Positions 27,603 through 37,143 are shown, counted from the stretch's first letter. The stretch is DNA of 64,000 bases from Massilia litorea (GCF_015101885.1 NZ_CP062942.1:94664-158663), one strand, 5' to 3'. Program-made: numbers and translations. Notes: generated by a model not told the origin, from the sequence alone.

Positions 27603-28718
27603 TTGGGACGCAAGACATTCAAGGTACAAGGGGTGGCCAAGCTGCTTGGCATCAGTGTCGACTCTGTACGTCGCGACGCCGACGAAGCAGGCCTGCAAAT
27701 TGAACGCCAGGGCGGAAGCGGACCCAAGACGAGGATTTTTACAGTCGAGAACGTGTTCGACCTGGCGGCGCACCGCGGGCGTAAGTATGGTTTGACGCCC
27801 AAGACCAAGCGTATATTGACGGTATACGCACCCAAAGGTGGGGTGGGCAAGACCACCATCAGTTCGAATATCGCTTGTATTCTCGCCCTGTTGGGCTTGC
27901 GGGTACTGGTAATCGATCTCGATTTCCAGGCAAATCTGACAATCTCGTTTGGTTACGACCCCGAACTCACTCCCGAAGAGGCCGCAACCGCTGGGCTGCC
28001 GCAATCAACCTGCGTGGAGTATCACCTGGGACATCTACTGCCGCAGTGGCAACAAAATGGGTCAGTACAGCCGCTGGCCAAGGTCATCAAAAAACCTTTT
28101 GGCGAGAACGGGCCGCACCTGATTCCGTCCGAAGTCACGCTCGACCGGCTGGAGGCGCTGTTCACCGTCGACGCAATCATGGGGAAGAAACCCGAGTTGG
28201 CGATCGCACGCTGGCTCGACGAAGGCCTGTCGGGCCGTAATCCGAACCTGGACCTATCCCAGTACGACATCGTCATGTTTGATGCCCCTCCGGCAAAAAA
28301 CCAGACTACACGCGGGGCCTTGTTAGCCAGCGACTTTGCCGTCGCTCCCGTATCGATGGAACGCTACAGCACGAAGTCAGTGTCCTACCTGGCCGACGTG
28401 ATCGGTGAGATGAAGAACACGTATAGCAAGTTCCCCCAGCTGTCGGTACTCGGCAATTTCTTCGACGCGAAGCGGGTACGTGTCGCCGCCCAGGTCATTG
28501 CGCTCACGAGTAAATATCCGGAAGCCTGGATGGACAATCAGATCAGTTCCAGTGAGGAATTCAAAAAGGTACTCGACGACGACGATGGCCTGCCCCTGGC
28601 CTTGGCCCGGCCGACAAGCACGTCCGCCGACGAGCTGCGGGCGGCAACCCGCGAGTTGGTCGAGCGCATGGCGATGTTGAATGCGAGTGCTCAGAAAGAC
28701 GGCTTGCGCGTCGCCTAA
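27603..28718 (+). CDS. parA: ParA-type partition ATPase (type Ia, with N-terminal HTH)
   Basis: A 371-residue partition ATPase. Residues 1-60 form a MerR-like HTH (FKVQGVAKLLGISVDSVRRD). The deviant Walker A is APKGGVGKTTISSN at about 77-90, Walker A' is VLVIDLDFQANLT and Walker B is YDIVMFDAPPA. It uses ATP-dependent binding to nucleoid DNA to move ParB-bound replicons and probably represses its own operon. I prefer the TTG at 27603 because GGGAG lies 7 bases before it. A GTG at 27486 (behind GAGGAAAAC) would add 39 residues that do not look conserved. It is followed 33 bp later by parB. Confidence 0.93.
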   Translation: MGRKTFKVQGVAKLLGISVDSVRRDADEAGLQIERQGGSGPKTRIFTVENVFDLAAHRGRKYGLTPKTKRILTVYAPKGGVGKTTISSNIACILALLGLRVLVIDLDFQANLTISFGYDPELTPEEAATAGLPQSTCVEYHLGHLLPQWQQNGSVQPLAKVIKKPFGENGPHLIPSEVTLDRLEALFTVDAIMGKKPELAIARWLDEGLSGRNPNLDLSQYDIVMFDAPPAKNQTTRGALLASDFAVAPVSMERYSTKSVSYLADVIGEMKNTYSKFPQLSVLGNFFDAKRVRVAAQVIALTSKYPEAWMDNQISSSEEFKKVLDDDDGLPLALARPTSTSADELRAATRELVERMAMLNASAQKDGLRVA

Positions 28719-28751
28719 ACGACGCCGGTCATTCTTGAAAATGGAGAATCT

Positions 28752-29807
28752 GTGACGAAACACCAGCAATCAGAAGCGGACTTTAACGCTTCCTTGGCCG
28801 AACGCCTGCGCGCCGTCCCTCGCGCCGCGGCGCCGATGCACATGAACGACCTTCCGAGCGGCCCGTCGAAATCCTTGAACGACTTGCTAAGCGATAACCA
28901 GCCATCGGGAAGCCCTGTGGCACCTGAACCACCGCGTGCGCCCAGCCCGGACGATGGCGGTGTCATCCCCACCCGGCGCATTCCGCTGCATTTGATCGTC
29001 GACTCTCCCTATCAACCACGCAAGAAATACGACGAGTCCGAACTGCAATTGCTGGGCGAGACCTTGAAGGGACGTGGGCAAGATGAACCGATTACGGTTC
29101 GACAGCTCGACGGCGGGAAGTATGAGCTCATCGCCGGCCACCGCCGCGTCCGAGCCGCGCGACTGGTAGGCTGGTCCGAGCTGGATGCCCGCGTCGCCAC
29201 TTTTTCGGACCGGGAAGCCTGTCTCGCGACCCTGGTGCACAACGAGAGCAACGTCAAACTATCCGATTACGAACGCGGCTTAGCTTATCAAACAGCACTC
29301 AAAGAGGGCTATGCGTCGACCCAGTCAGGCGTTGCTACGGTGTTCGGCTGCACGCAAGCGCGCGTCTCTCAATGCCTGAGCTTGTTCGATCTGCCTCAGC
29401 CCTTGCTGGAACTGATGGCGAAGTACCCGGAGCTGATCACCTATCGTAAGGCGCGTGTCATCAAGGAAGCCCTGGCCAAGCATCCGTCTGGCGAAGCGAC
29501 GATCATCCGTGCGGTCGAGGCGCTGATTGACACGCCTCAAATGGATCAGTCGGAACTACGCGCGGTATTACTGAAGCCCTTCGAGGCCAAGCGCGTCCGC
29601 GTGAAGGCTTCCGCTCCGCGTACCATCAACGACAAGAACGGTGAATCGGCCTTTCAGGTTCAGGTCAAGTCGCGCGACATCGTAATCCAGGTCGAGGACG
29701 GCGTCGATGTCGAACTGGCCCTGCAAAGCGCCCTGGCGGCCTTGCGAGAATTCGCCGTGACGCTCGAGTTGCCTAAAAAGCAAAAATCAGGCAAGACATC
29801 GGACTGA
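28752..29807 (+). CDS. parB: ParB-type centromere-binding partition protein
   Basis: A 351-residue ParB/RepB/Spo0J-family protein with a GTG start behind GGAG. The ParB N domain has IVDSPYQPRKKYDESELQLL and the CTP-binding motif region YELIAGHRRVRAARLVGW. The central HTH domain is ATVFGCTQARVSQCLSLFDL, and the C-terminus is a dimerisation region (about 270-351). It binds parS sites and loads around them. The palindromes at 31.6-32.9 kb are candidate sites. It forms an operon with parA and is followed by a strong terminator. Confidence 0.94.
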   Translation: MTKHQQSEADFNASLAERLRAVPRAAAPMHMNDLPSGPSKSLNDLLSDNQPSGSPVAPEPPRAPSPDDGGVIPTRRIPLHLIVDSPYQPRKKYDESELQLLGETLKGRGQDEPITVRQLDGGKYELIAGHRRVRAARLVGWSELDARVATFSDREACLATLVHNESNVKLSDYERGLAYQTALKEGYASTQSGVATVFGCTQARVSQCLSLFDLPQPLLELMAKYPELITYRKARVIKEALAKHPSGEATIIRAVEALIDTPQMDQSELRAVLLKPFEAKRVRVKASAPRTINDKNGESAFQVQVKSRDIVIQVEDGVDVELALQSALAALREFAVTLELPKKQKSGKTSD

Positions 29808-29875
29808 CCGTATGTCGCCGCGGGCTACCCAGGTATGTGCGGCGCATGCTGGGCAACGCTCGACGACAGTTACCC

Positions 29876-29901
29876 AAGGGCGCCTTTGGCGCCCTTTTGT
29901 T
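29876..29901 (+). terminator. Rho-independent terminator of parAB
   Basis: AAGGGCGCC-TTT-GGCGCCCTT followed by TTGTT: a perfect 9-bp GC-rich stem about 70 bases after the parB stop. Confidence 0.88.
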
Positions 29902-31336
29902 ATGGATCGCGCAGCCTGGCGCACCGGATGTGAAGCCGCGCAGGCGGCGCTTCCAGGATGTGTACCGGCGAACCGTCACAGCCATACAAGCAGCATTTGG
30001 CGATCGGCCCGAGCCGCAGACGCCTGAACCGACAGGTGCAGTTGTCGGTCACAGGTGCACGGCGTCCGCCCGTACGCTGCCGCGTCCAATCCAGCGCACG
30101 TATTGGCTACCCTTCCCGACCCGTCTCGTCGTCACCGTGCAGCCCATCATTCACGGACGAAGGATGATTATCGTCTGCAGTGGTGGTTCGGTGAGCCTAA
30201 CAAGCGTTCCACGCATTCCCCGTGATTTTCTCCAGAGAGCCGACGCAGATGTGTCGGTCGAAGGTGCCGGCATGACAAGGTGCCGGCTGATACGTAACAC
30301 GGGCTGATGGAGAGAATGAATAGAGGTCGAATCCCGATCCGGTACGAAAGGTGAGTGTCTACAGGGAGTAACGCCGGACGGCGAAGGTCACGCCGGCTGC
30401 GCAAAGGCCGTACAGGCGGTGTGGCGCACCCTGCGGATGGTTGGCCGAGGTTTTCCAAGAGCTGGCGGAAAAACGCGCTCTTAGAAGCGCTGGTCGATTC
30501 GAAAGGTGAGTGTCCACGTGGAGCAAGGGTAAATCGACCTCGCCTGGTCACCTCGGCTGCGCGTAAGTCGTGTGCTATCCGTAGTGTGCCGAACGACATG
30601 CCGAGACAGTGATAACACCGTCATACCCCCAGGCCGGTATGCCAACTGGTTCGCCTCGCTTATCGACGGATGAGGTCCAAAGCATCGATGCGGTCGCTGT
30701 TTCGAATGGTGAGCTCCCTCAGGGACGTGTAACGCTGGACAGTGACCAGAACCTCGTCCTGTCGTCCTAGCACTCCTATGGTATGAGGGGCTTGGTTTTG
30801 CAAGGCCGGTCAGGGCCGGATCATACGAATCTGCTCTTGCGACGTGCCCGTTGTAAGCGGAACGGCTGCGGGCATGGTGTGAATCGGAATAGTCGTGGGA
30901 GAAACATCACGCCAAAGGTGAGACCAGTCAGGGAGTAGAATCACGCTGACCGGGCCACAAGCGGGCGCTTGTTGGTGGTCTGTTTCCACCGCCAGGGGCA
31001 GGTGCGCAGGCAGAGAAGTTGCACCAGGCGGTCTAAGGGAGTGCGCTCTCACGCACAGGTCACACATTTGCTGTTGCCGGACGAGACGCTTTCCTAGTCA
31101 GGGAAGAGGCGAAGCACTGCGAGAGCATTGCCCGATCAGAAGATCTGCACACGGCTCTTGGAACGATGGGTTATCCCCGGTACATCGGCCCAGGTTCGTC
31201 ACGCGATGAAAAGACAGTAACAGTCGTATGGAGCAAGACCCATGATGTAGTGATGGACCAGCATGCGTCCTATCTGCTTCCCTGGCCAAAGTTCGGTCTA
31301 CCTCAGCCTTTATGGAAACGCTCGACGACACCGGCC
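29902..31336. other. Gene-free region downstream of parB
   Basis: No gene is supported in 1.4 kb. The only clear structure is the set of four inverted iterons listed separately at 30347-30934. Confidence 0.4.
30347..30934 (-). repeat. Four inverted iterons downstream of parB
   Basis: Copies of the same iteron, on the minus strand, lie at 30347-30367, 30502-30522, 30705-30725 and 30914-30934. The first, read on the minus strand, is TCCCTG-TAGACA-CTCACCTTT and differs from the plus-strand copy at 25666 at only one position, even in the normally variable N6. The parAB operon is thus bracketed by oppositely facing iterons. A handcuffing or incompatibility role is plausible. Confidence 0.8.
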
Positions 31337-32850
31337 CGGGACGTCGAAACGTGATTGTCGGGTTAACGCAGGCGGTCTCTATATACGGGTAACGGCTGTT
31401 AAATCAAGTTACGGACGTTCAGATATAACATCTTCCAGCTGTCTCGCACGACGTCGAACGCTTGGACGTGCTGTGATGACGCCGTTGGTGATGGTCCCTG
31501 CCCATGGTTCATCAATGAGGTAGCAGGGTAGTAGTGGTAGTGGTGCAGCCGGTCCTCCAAAGTTTAACCGGCTCTTTTCTGGACAATACGAGTCGTGATA
31601 TAAGCTGCTTATAAAGCGGGACCATGTGCCAATTCATACAGGCCACACTTATGGAAGCTTGCTATGCCGCGGTTGTACAACCGCCTCGGCACGGACGCTA
31701 GGATCGTTCCTTTGATACTGTGTGCACTCTACGGGCTGGCTGGAATCCGTACGTTCGGGTTACAGATGGCACGCGCCATCACACTGTCAGAGTCCTCCGG
31801 CTGGTGTCTTACGTTTGCTTGGCATCACGGTAGGCGATGCGTCCGACTAGCTAACCGAACCGCCCGTATGGAGCAGTTCATGGCATGTTTGATGTATGAA
31901 GGCTCTATAGTTAGCTATGATAGACCTACCGGCGCTGTCAATTATTGGCACACGGCCACGATTGGCTGGAAATCCTCTGTGTTGGTCAACGATTCGCGGC
32001 ACGCTTTGCCTGAATCCCTGATACCGACTACCTCCCAGTCGTCACTTGTTATAAGCAGCTTATAAATGTAGTGCTCGGATTCCGTTCACGGGAAGGCTTA
32101 CGGGCTCAGGATGCCGTCGGCCTGAGGCGTCGAAACGTCCTGGTCCGATTACGCAGACGGTCTCTATGTGGGTCACGCCTGTTAATCGATTGATAGACGC
32201 TCCGATACAACATCTTCCTGCCGCCTCGACCAACATCGAGTGGGTAAACGTGGTGTGCTCACGTGGCGGGCGATAGGCGTTTGCGCCTGCTACGGCGTTG
32301 ATGATGGAGGGTAGTACTAGTGGTCGGCCCTTCTTCCAAGGGTCTAACCACCCCTTTTCTTCACAAACGAGCCTTGATATAAGCTGCTTATAAAGCGGGA
32401 CAATCCGTCAATGTATATCAGGACACACTCATGCAGGCTGTACTACCGATGGTTATATAACCGCCCGGCCATGGGTGTGAGGAGCGTTCCTGATGCTGAG
32501 AGCGCTCTGCGGGCTGGGGTGGAATCCGTACATCCGTGTTCCGCACGGTAGGCAATCATCACGCCGCCAGAATAAAGTTTTCCCGTTGGTGTACTGCAAT
32601 TGCTTCGTATCACAGTAGATGATGCGTCCGGCAAGTTGGCCAAATCGTTTGCATGAAGCATCTTTTGTGATGGGTCGCCTACGGCGCTCCGGCGCTATGC
32701 GATAAGTGCGCCGGACGCTACTGTAAAGCTCTTGGCACACCGCCAAGCTGGGCGGGGATCCTGCCGTGGTGGTCGAAGATTGATTTGCTTCGCCTGGACG
32801 CTTTAACCTCAATCGTCCGGGCCCTGTTATAAGCAGCTTATAAATCCACC
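31337..32850 (+). repeat. Two diverged ~0.78 kb direct repeats
   Basis: Unit A (about 31337-32100) and unit B (about 32126-32850) align along their length with an offset of 778-786 bp. Landmarks shared in order are GTCGAAACG, a TCTCTAT block, ATACAACATCTTCC-like sequence, a TAACC-CTTTTCT block, a first palindrome followed by AAGCGGGA, TGGAATCCGTAC, GATGCGTCCG and a second palindrome. Reading frames are not conserved between the units (the frame open in A has several stops in B), so the repeats are non-coding. They lie downstream of parB and look like a centromere or incompatibility region. Confidence 0.7.
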
Positions 32851-32906
32851 CGTAGGATTCCGTTCACGTAAAGGCCCGTGTACCACCGCTTATAAGCTGC
32901 TTATAA
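31598..32906. promoter_or_regulatory. Five 17-bp palindromes, candidate parS sites
   Basis: TTATAAGC-W-GCTTATAA occurs at 32049-32065, 32827-32843 and 32890-32906 as exact palindromes, and at 31598-31614 and 32377-32393 with one end base changed (ATATAAGCTGCTTATAA). Two of them sit 450 bp apart in each 0.78 kb repeat and one is extra. The odd-length design with a single W centre resembles the KorB operator TTTAGC-S-GCTAAA, a ParB-family site. Being multiple and 1.8-3.1 kb from parB, they are the best parS candidates. Binding is inferred. Confidence 0.6.
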
Positions 32907-33420
32907 CCTTCCGTGGCCCTCTTTTCATCTGCAGTTCGAGAACGCCAACAAAACTCATTATGCTCGCCGCCAGCCGTTGACGACACGCTTGAAGCGCCGA
33001 CGCTGGCCCATGTGATTTGGTCGTGCTTCATGAACATGCTGCCAAATACCTGCTTTCATTCATTCGAGGAGGCCACGGCAGTACGCCGCACGCTGCTGCG
33101 GCTGAGTTCACACGAGGTGTAGCCAAAAAAGGTATGTCAGCCTTAATGGCGCAGAGAAGCCCGCGGGCGCTGCGCGGTCACTTATGCTCATTCGTCCACT
33201 TCTTGTCGATCAACGGTGAGTCGGCAGATGGGCGGCTATACGCGAGCAAGCGTCTTCGGACAGAGGCCCTTGGGCCACCGCATCAAGCCGCCTGCGAGCA
33301 TTGTCAACATATCTGCCCTTTTACTCCGATCGTTTACGTGCGGTACTGACCCTGGCAAACATCACACCTTGAGGTCCCGCTCGTGGTCGACGATCTGCGT
33401 ACCAACAGGCTGCGGCACGC
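32907..33420. other. Gene-free stretch before the IS remnant
   Basis: No supported gene. It probably includes the degraded 5' part of the adjoining IS6-like transposase, whose N-terminal half cannot be followed in any frame. Confidence 0.3.
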
Positions 33421-34055
33421 ATGCTGCGCCAGAATGCAAAGCGCACCCACCAAACCAGTATGCCGTCGGGCAGGAGCCTGTCGATCTCCCACACGACAAT
33501 CCTTCGCTGGGTTCAGCGGTATGCGCCGGAATTCGACAAACGCTGGAGCCGCTTCGCGGCGCCGGTTGGCACCTCTTGGCGAGTGGACGAGACCTACGTG
33601 ACGATCCGGGGCCAGTGGGCTTATCTCTACCGGGCTGTCGATGCTTCGGGCAAGACAGTCGACTTCCGGCTCAGCCCGCGACGCGACGTCGCCTCGGCCG
33701 AGGCTTTCTTTCGCAAAGCGATACGTTCTCAAGGCGGTCTCCCGAGACAATTACGCTCGACGGTTATGCCGCTTCCCATCGTGCCGTTCGCGAACTCCAA
33801 CGGCAGGGCAAGCTTGCCGACCTGACGAAGCTTCGCTCATCGAAATACCTAAACAACCCGATCGAGCAAGACGACTGCAGTGTTAAGTCGAAGTTGGGTG
33901 TCATGCTGGGTCTGAAAAGCTTCGCTTCCGCTGCCATCACAATCCGTAGTGTTGAGCTGATGCATCGCATTCGCAAACGCCAGTTTGACCTGCCTGCTCT
34001 GACCACTCATGGGGAGACTCCGTCCGAAATCTGGGCGGCTGTCCTGGCCGCTTGA
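33421..34055 (+). pseudogene. IS6-like transposase remnant, frameshifted
   Basis: One frame reads ISHTTILRWVQRYAPEFDKR and TSWRVDETYVTIRGQWAYLY up to about 33765. A second frame continues with ETITLDGYAASHRAVRELQ and LNNPIEQDDCSVKSKLGVML. These are the HTH, first Asp, second Asp and Glu regions of an IS6-family transposase. A frameshift near 33755 and a lost N-terminus make it inactive. It differs clearly from the intact IS6 element at 19776. Confidence 0.7.
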
Positions 34056-34445
34056 GCTGACGGAACATCCTACTCAGTCAGCATCCCCTCATCCATAATT
34101 TGCACCAGAACCAAATGAAGCTCACGCTGACGTACGGCCAAGATATGGCGGTGCTCACGCTCCTCGACCCCATTGGCTTAGACAATACATGGAGTTGTGA
34201 TCCCAACGATTTTCTGTCGCAAGGGTCAGGGAAGTGCACTCAAGGTCTCGGATCGCAACTGGTGATACTGGCAAATGATAGCGGCAACGCCAACGTCCTT
34301 CAGATCCTTTTGCTAAATATGTTTAATCCCAGAGCTGGACAATCGGGAAATGATGCGGTTGCCAGTGGCGATGGCGGGATGGTTGGGGATATGAAGTCGG
34401 TGCAGTGGGCGGTCGTTTCAGTTGAGTGAACCTGAGGAGCGGTAT
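34056..34445. other. No confirmed gene
   Basis: An open frame of 109 codons at 34100-34429 on the plus strand (MHQNQMKLTLTYGQDMAVLT) has no recognisable motif and no good ribosome site. I do not call it a gene with confidence. Confidence 0.25.
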
Positions 34446-34643
34446 TCAAAACCGGTTTTCGTCGCCAAGGTCAGACCAGATGCACTGGTGCTGCAACATA
34501 GCGCGCCGCTCTGCGTGCGTGGCCAGCACCCGTGCCGCTACTTCAAGTGGTAAACCGTTAGCCGCTAAGGCCCAAGCGGCCTCCATGTGGTTGACGATAG
34601 GGAGAAGAATCAAGACCGGGTCAACTCGGCTGGCAGGAAGCAT
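34446..34643 (-). CDS. Small hypothetical protein of the repeated family (second member)
   Basis: A 65-residue protein. Its core NHMEAAWALAANGLPLEVAA and RVLATHAERRAML closely parallels NHLIPVAEELIDQGIDPNLI and LRVLTRPAERRRYG of the protein at 47791-48021. The resemblance to the protein at 17993-18277 is weaker. No clear ribosome-binding site precedes the ATG, so the start may be further upstream or the copy may be degraded. It sits between IS remnants. The function is unknown. Confidence 0.45.
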   Translation of the reverse strand: MLPASRVDPVLILLPIVNHMEAAWALAANGLPLEVAARVLATHAERRAMLQHQCIWSDLGDENRF

Positions 34644-34854
34644 GTCTGTGCGTTCGATCGTCGCTTGACGATAGGCCTAATCTAGCGCCGGCGATTGCGT
34701 GAGCGCAGGCAGCTGTCTTCTAAATACGTGCTGCCGTACGTAAAGCTCTTTCTAAATGCTCTACATGTTGCTCGGCGCAGCTGCAGCTGAGCGAGCGCTC
34801 CTGACTACCGAACTAGCCCCGCCGTGTGTAACCGATCCAAAGCAGATATTGCAA

Positions 34855-34870
34855 CGTTTCACGTGAAAGT
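34855..34870. promoter_or_regulatory. Chromosomal-type parS-like sequence
   Basis: CGTTTCACGTGAAAGT agrees with the widely conserved Spo0J/ParB site TGTTTCACGTGAAACA at 13 of 16 positions, including the full core TTTCACGTGAAA. A single isolated copy in degraded sequence may be chance. If real, it would be recognised by the chromosomal ParB rather than the one encoded here. Confidence 0.25.
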
Positions 34871-34973
34871 TCGAAAGCCCCGGGTCACGCACCTTTAGCA
34901 ACACATTCGACGAGCGCTTGAACGCGTTGAGGCAGGATGGCTTTAGCGTTAGACAACTCAACATTAGCGAACT

Positions 34974-35070
34974 AAATCGACAATAGAAGCCATAATGTCG
35001 ATTCGATAACGCGATAGCGGCCGCAGGGCCTTTACTGGCTTCACCGAGTGAAAGCCCGGTTGGGCACGCT
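34974..35070. repeat. Diverged copy of the 11797-11895 sequence
   Basis: The two stretches share AA-TCGACAATAGAA-CCAT and ATGTCGA-like sequence, GCGATAGC and GCCCGGTTG-GCAC in the same order and orientation. Both are in gene-poor debris. The nature of the element is unknown. Confidence 0.4.
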
Positions 35071-35197
35071 CCAAGCGTATAGGTTGCGGAACGCTTATCC
35101 CGACCCGTGCAGCTACTTCGCTCGCTGGGTGGCCGCCCAGCGCCACCTGCTTGACCGCCGCAATCTTGAGTTCCTCTGTGTACAGCTTTCCACTCAT
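35040..35197 (-). pseudogene. IS3-family OrfA N-terminal remnant
   Basis: The minus strand begins MSGKLYTEELKIAAVKQVAL and continues GGHPASEVAARVGIS. This is the typical start of an IS3-family OrfA (helix-turn-helix, Y-T-E-E-x-K-I-x-A-V-K-Q). The match ends after about 36 residues, and no OrfB follows. Confidence 0.65.
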
Positions 35198-35643
35198 ACC
35201 TTCTTCTTCTGCCCGACATTATCGCTCAGGAGTGTCTACGACAGTCGTGGCGATTCAGAGAACGCGTCCTCGAGGACCAAGTACGACCCGGGGCGCGCTA
35301 GACGAATCGAGTTCACTTGGTGCAGGGTGTATGTACAGAAATGCAAACTCTTGGGCGTCGATTGACCTTTCGACGGTTCTAACAAAGATAGAAGTTGCCA
35401 CATGTACCTCCAGATATTTCCCGCACTCGAAATCCTGTAACTGGCCGACGAATCAAAGTACGAGCAGCCTTACAATACAGGTTCGATCGATGCCCGCTCG
35501 GCAAGCACTTCGTATGGATGAGGTACCTCGAAACGGACAGTACTGAACAATGCACACATGGTTTCGCTCCCAAGCTAGACATGGCTCAGATCCTAGCGCC
35601 GAGTAATGGGTTCCGAGCTATCATTTCTGATAGGTGCTTCTTA
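35198..35643. other. No confirmed gene between IS3 remnant and recombinase 1
   Basis: Possible outer end of the IS3 remnant near 35210-35240; otherwise nothing recognisable. Confidence 0.3.
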
Positions 35644-37143
35644 CTAGTCAAGTCCAAATACGCGAGACATTGAGGCATACGCAAACTGCTGGTATCTGAG
35701 CAGTGTGCGTGTTGATGGCCAAAGGTACTGATGCTCGGGGAAGCTTTGGACAGGCAGTAAATAGATCTGCGCCACCTCTTCGTTGGCCTCGTTCATACGA
35801 ATCCAAACGACGAAGTCAGCCGGCGGCGAGTGCCGCACGGTGACTTTCCAGCAAGGGTGGCTACGCTCATACCGGCACCTGGTGCATAACAAGCGCACGA
35901 TGACACCGTTGATCCGATATGTCCGCGTCGTCAATTGCTCTACTTTTGCCTTTGCCCGAAGCGCACAACGTTCCAGTTCAATTGCCATGTCTTTGGTCAC
36001 GCAGCGAATTCTGAATCGGGCGATCGTCGCGCGGGACAATGATGGACCAGACACCCCAGCAGCCTCGTATGCGGCAACTAATCCTCGAAAACGCAGCGCA
36101 TACGACTTTGCTGACGGGAGACAACTGTTATCGATGAGATCCGCGGAAACGTTGCCATGCTCAACAAGGATCTCTCGCAGACCGTCGAGCATCTCGTCGT
36201 CGGTCCAGTGCTTTCCGCGGCATAGTCGCACCTGTTTGGTCTTGTTAAACATCTCATTGCTGACAATGCCTGGAAAAGCATCCTCGACCCTTACCCATTT
36301 GTCTGTGTCGTTCGGGCGGCGGGAGCTTCGCAAGCGCTGTGTACTGCGGTTAAAGATAAGAGTACCGGCATACTTCTCGTTCGTAAGTATCCCCTTGACG
36401 TTGTGGGCAGACCAAGTCCTGCCGAATTGATTCGTTAAGCCCTCAGCATTGAGTATCTCTGCAATCTTGGTGTCAGGCATCTCCCTATCCGTGCACATGT
36501 CGAAGATCCTGCAGACAACAGCGACCTCTTCACTAGGCCCAAGAACGAAACCCACCCGATCAGTAGGCAGGCTTTTTCGTTCGCCAATCTCGAGTGTTCG
36601 GAGCGTCAGTCCATCTGCCGAGTGACACTGACGTCTAAGCCCATACCCAGCCGAACCACCTTGTTTGTAGCCAGCTGCGGTAAGCCGGCATTGCGCCCGA
36701 AAGACCTTCGCCGATAGCTCCCGACTGTACTCGGCAGCCATTGCGCGCTTCAGTCCCTTGAGCAGTGTCGCCAAGGGTGACCCGTCGTTCGTGAACGGCT
36801 CAGCGCAATACGAAATCATGATGCCGGCTTTCCGGCATGCATATTCGTAATAGGCACTTTCATCGACGTCCTGAAACCGTCCCCAGCGGCTTACGTCGTA
36901 CACAAGAACGGCAACATAGCCGGCTTGACCGGACTGTACGTCGTTAAGTAGCTGTAGAAGCCCGTTGCGTCTGTTGAGAGTCAATCCGCTTCGCCCTTCG
37001 TCACGATAAATAGCAATGACTTCGAAATCGTGCTGAACTGCATATTCTCGTAGGGCCGACTCTTGATGGTCTGTCGAGTAATTCTGATGCTCAGTCGACG
37101 CTCGCACGTACAGTGCGGCGCCACGGGAAACAAGCCGGGCCAT
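35644..37143 (-). CDS. Large serine recombinase (trio member 1)
   Basis: A 499-residue serine recombinase. The resolvase-type catalytic domain starts GAALYVRASTEHQNYSTDHQ, with the nucleophilic Ser in RAS, and contains YRDEGRSGL, VLVYDVSRWGRFQD and the long helix AMAAEYSRELSAKVF. The Recombinase domain begins AGYKQGGSAGYGLRRQ. The C-terminal part has LLCTRCRYERSHPCWKVTVR followed by DFVVWIRMNEANEEVAQIYL, an unusual domain shared with the third member. The start MARLVSRG follows GGAG; five upstream in-frame codons are rejected. It lies 63 bp after trio member 2 on the same strand. Confidence 0.9.
   Translation of the reverse strand: MARLVSRGAALYVRASTEHQNYSTDHQESALREYAVQHDFEVIAIYRDEGRSGLTLNRRNGLLQLLNDVQSGQAGYVAVLVYDVSRWGRFQDVDESAYYEYACRKAGIMISYCAEPFTNDGSPLATLLKGLKRAMAAEYSRELSAKVFRAQCRLTAAGYKQGGSAGYGLRRQCHSADGLTLRTLEIGERKSLPTDRVGFVLGPSEEVAVVCRIFDMCTDREMPDTKIAEILNAEGLTNQFGRTWSAHNVKGILTNEKYAGTLIFNRSTQRLRSSRRPNDTDKWVRVEDAFPGIVSNEMFNKTKQVRLCRGKHWTDDEMLDGLREILVEHGNVSADLIDNSCLPSAKSYALRFRGLVAAYEAAGVSGPSLSRATIARFRIRCVTKDMAIELERCALRAKAKVEQLTTRTYRINGVIVRLLCTRCRYERSHPCWKVTVRHSPPADFVVWIRMNEANEEVAQIYLLPVQSFPEHQYLWPSTRTLLRYQQFAYASMSRVFGLD

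Noticed and set aside
31664..32065. 133-codon frame in the first 0.78 kb repeat
   Set aside because: The homologous second repeat has stops in the same frame, and the frame ends in a palindrome; non-coding.
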